From: a bacterium HR27
GTDB lineage: Bacteria > Chloroflexota > Chloroflexia > Thermomicrobiales > Thermomicrobiaceae
DNA: 6,213 nucleotides
Assembly: GCA_002898975.1 (NCBI GenBank)
Contig: BEID01000088.1
Location: 1 to 6,213 of the forward strand
Direction of reading: 5' to 3'
Shown here: piece by piece, positions 4,309-6,213 of the stretch
Numbering within the stretch: position 1 is the stretch's first letter
Layout: each line of letters begins with the position of its first letter
Made by a program: the position numbers and the translations under genes
The notes under the pieces: model-generated
What the model saw: only the letters and a program-made list of their open reading frames with translations
The model's database searches: none
Told to the model about the DNA's origin: nothing

Positions 4309-5373
4309 TCAAGTCAGGCCGCGCGCTCTCTCGACAAAGCGGTTGGTGAAGGCTGCGCGAGCGTCGACGTCGCCTTCAAGCAGCCCCCGTTCCCGCATCC
4401 AGGCGGCGTAGTCGGTCCAGCGCTTCTCCTCCTGCCAGCCGAAGATCGGCACCCCTTCAGTCCACAAGGGAGCGAGGAGACGGATACCCTGTTTCTCGAG
4501 CGCTTCGTTGGTTTCGGGATACTCGCGGACGAGTAGTGCGACAGCGGCGTCGAGATCAGCCGCAGCGTCTTGGTAGCCGCGAATCATGCCGCGCACGAAG
4601 CGCTGCACGCGGTCCTCATGCTCGCGCAGTTCTTGCTCGCTCGTCACCATGACGAGTTCGTAAAAGTCCGGCACACCCCACTGCTCGACCCGGAGGATGA
4701 CCGGCTTTTCGCCCTGCTGCTCGATCAGGATCGACTCGTGCACCCAGTACGCGCCGATGACCGCGTCGACCTGGCCACTCAACAGCGCACGGACGAGTTC
4801 GAAACCGACATTGACCAGCGTCACGTCTTCGAGTCGTGCACCATCCGTCTCGAGCATGGTCGCGAGGAGTGCCTCGTCGCTCGGTAGGCCAGGGTAACCG
4901 ATCTTCTTGCCGACGAGGTCGCGGGGCCGGCGGATGCCGCTCCGCTCGAGCCCCATGACGGAGTTCAACGGATGCTGGACGAGGGCAGCGATCGACACGA
5001 CCGGGATTCCTTCGGCTCGAGCGAGCAGGACGTCGGTCTGGTAACTGATGCCAAAGGTGTTCCGGCCGGTCGCGACCAGTTTCAGAACGTCTTCCGGATT
5101 GGCTGGCACCTCCAGGGTCACGTCGAGTCCCTCAGCCTGGAAGTGGCCATTGTGACGCGCCATGAGGAGCCCGGTGTGGTTCGACCAGGGGTACCAGTCG
5201 AGCGCGACGCTCACCGACTCGCGTTGGGGCGTCGGCGTTGCGGGCGCTGCTGGGCTCGTGGGAGTGGCCGCAGGAGCGGTTGCGTTTCTCGACGCTCCCT
5301 CGCCAGTGCACGCCCCGGCCACGAGCGCTGCCGCTGCCGCCAGGAACGTCCGACGTGTCGACCGCCAAGCCAT
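4309..5373 (-). CDS. thiY: ABC transporter substrate-binding lipoprotein, ThiY type (thiamin pyrimidine precursor)
   Basis: This is an NMT1/THI5-like periplasmic-type binding protein, the solute receptor of the importer encoded with it. The ATG at 5373 gives 354 residues and has AGGAGG (5385-5380) six bases ahead. The leader RSTRRTFLAAAAALVAGAC holds a twin-arginine motif (R7, R8) and a likely lipidation cysteine, C22. An Ala/Thr/Pro linker runs to about 50. The mature domain starts VSVALDWYPWSNHTGL (54-69) and continues with EGLDVTLEVP (81-90), LVATGRNTFGISYQTDVLLARAEG in part (99-122), VQHPLNSVM (132-140), GKKIGYPG (155-162), VNVGFELV (187-194), VDAVIGAYW (202-210) and GVPDFYELVMV (233-243). 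These match the family that binds formylaminopyrimidine, a thiamin breakdown product. The exact ligand is inferred. It is the last gene of a leftward operon. Confidence 0.9.
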   Translation of the reverse strand: MAWRSTRRTFLAAAAALVAGACTGEGASRNATAPAATPTSPAAPATPTPQRESVSVALDWYPWSNHTGLLMARHNGHFQAEGLDVTLEVPANPEDVLKLVATGRNTFGISYQTDVLLARAEGIPVVSIAALVQHPLNSVMGLERSGIRRPRDLVGKKIGYPGLPSDEALLATMLETDGARLEDVTLVNVGFELVRALLSGQVDAVIGAYWVHESILIEQQGEKPVILRVEQWGVPDFYELVMVTSEQELREHEDRVQRFVRGMIRGYQDAAADLDAAVALLVREYPETNEALEKQGIRLLAPLWTEGVPIFGWQEEKRWTDYAAWMRERGLLEGDVDARAAFTNRFVERARGLT

Positions 5374-5390
5374 ACGTCTCCTCCTCTCGC

Positions 5391-6149
5391 TCAGCGTTCC
5401 GTCCGTGGTGGCAGTCGCCATGGGAGTGCGAGTCGCTCGATCGCTCCGACACTCCAGAACAAGCCGATGCTGAGAACCGCACTCAGGAGGACTGCCGCGA
5501 ACACGCGATCGGTATGGAATTGCGAGGCAGCGCGGATCATGAGGTAGCCGAGTCCAGCCGCGGAACCGACCCACTCACCGATGAGCGCACCGATCACGCT
5601 TACGGCGGCAGCGACGCGCAGGCCAGAGAAGAAAGGTGGGAGCGCGGCCGGAATACGGACGACGCGGAGCGTCTGCCATCGTGACGCGCCCAGACTGCGC
5701 ACTAAGTCGACCAGTTCCGGATCGACGCCACGCAAGCCGTCGACCAGGTTGACAGCGATCGGGAAGAAGCAGATCAGCACGATGACGATGACTTTCGGGG
5801 TCAGCCCGTACCCGAACCAGATCAACAGCAGCGGAGCGAGTGCGACGATCGGGATCGCTTGCGACGCGACGACGAGCGGGTAGAGCGAGCGTTCGATCAC
5901 GCGCGAACTGACGATACCGATCGCGAGCGCGATGGCCAGCAAGACGGACAGTGCCAGGCCTAGAGCGACTTCTTCCAATGTGACGAGGAGATGGCCGAGC
6001 AGCAGCCGCTGGTCGCGAACCAGGGCGAGAACGATCTGGCTCGGTGCAGGCAGCACCCAGGGCGGTACGGCGAGTGCGCGCGTCAGCAGTTCCCAGGCGA
6101 TGCCGCCGAGCGTGAGGATGAGGAACGGCAGCAGACGATCACGGCGCAT
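5391..6149 (-). CDS. thiX: ABC transporter permease, ThiX/SsuC/TauC family
   Basis: This 252-residue integral membrane protein belongs to the binding-protein-dependent transport permeases (BPD_transp_1). Hydrophobic segments lie at about 7-27, 57-81, 90-112, 117-138, 175-196 and 215-238, giving six likely helices. The cytoplasmic coupling loop that contacts the ATPase is seen at 147-170 as VDLVRSLGASRWQTLRVVRIP, with the conserved Gly of the EAA motif at 154. The ThiY-type binding protein starts 17 bases after its stop, which is the basis for the thiX name; on sequence alone a taurine, sulfonate or nitrate permease would look similar. The start ATG at 6149 has GGGAGGT nine bases ahead, placed inside the end of the upstream ATPase frame, and overlaps that frame by 11 bases, indicating translational coupling. 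Confidence 0.9.
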   Translation of the reverse strand: MRRDRLLPFLILTLGGIAWELLTRALAVPPWVLPAPSQIVLALVRDQRLLLGHLLVTLEEVALGLALSVLLAIALAIGIVSSRVIERSLYPLVVASQAIPIVALAPLLLIWFGYGLTPKVIVIVLICFFPIAVNLVDGLRGVDPELVDLVRSLGASRWQTLRVVRIPAALPPFFSGLRVAAAVSVIGALIGEWVGSAAGLGYLMIRAASQFHTDRVFAAVLLSAVLSIGLFWSVGAIERLALPWRLPPRTER

Positions 6150-6213
6150 CGGCGCGTACCTCCCTGGCCATTCGGGCTCGGAGTGCAGCCAGGATGCGGC
6201 CTTTGAGCGCGAC
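6139..6213 (-). CDS. C-terminal end of an ABC transporter ATPase (partial, runs off the window)
   Basis: Only the last 24 codons are in the window, reading VALKGRILAALRARMAREV before a short tail and TGA at 6141-6139. The basic, helical LKxRILxALR pattern resembles the C-terminus of TauB/SsuB/ThiZ-type ATPases. It overlaps the permease start by 11 bases, as expected in an ATPase-permease-binding protein operon. No catalytic motif is visible, so the identity rests on context and on this short match. Confidence 0.6.
   Translation of the reverse strand, partial: VALKGRILAALRARMAREVRADAP

Noticed and set aside
4130..4312. Minus-strand open frame of 60 codons after thiY
   Set aside because: It has no ribosome binding site or motif, overlaps the thiY end slightly and looks like chance.

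Overview
The window reads as high-GC bacterial chromosome with ordinary housekeeping content. Codon use is rich in G and C at third positions, tRNA genes encode CCA, Shine-Dalgarno sites are clear and a sigma70-type promoter is visible. The protein style (Tat/lipoprotein ThiY-type binding protein, lipoprotein cytochrome c, nadC-nadA pair) would fit a Chloroflexota/Thermomicrobia-like organism. That placement is an impression from the proteins, not a demonstrated assignment.

Layout, left to right. Positions 15-272 (+) hold a compact tRNA unit: a consensus-like promoter, tRNA-Thr(GGT), tRNA-Thr(CGT) and a GC-rich perfect-palindrome terminator. A gene-free stretch of about 455 bases follows. Next come nadC (quinolinate phosphoribosyltransferase) and nadA (quinolinate synthase), 18 bases apart on the + strand, two consecutive steps of de novo NAD synthesis. 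The first enzyme of the path (nadB or an aspartate dehydrogenase) is not in the window.

Positions 2556-3125 carry no convincing gene but hold the most unusual DNA here: a candidate promoter, a terminator-like hairpin, and a chain of long inverted repeats that are mutually exclusive as RNA helices. The last of these encloses the start codon of a small exported protein with six consecutive histidines and several cysteines (3126-3551). A small membrane-anchored class I cytochrome c (3636-4058) follows on the same strand. This block could be a metal-related, RNA-regulated unit, which is inference.

A convergent intergenic region with a strong 12-bp hairpin separates this from a leftward operon on the - strand: the tail of an ABC ATPase (cut by the window edge), an ABC permease and a ThiY-type substrate-binding lipoprotein. 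Together these look like a ThiXYZ importer for a thiamin pyrimidine precursor. The operon's promoter, and any TPP riboswitch, would lie beyond the right edge.
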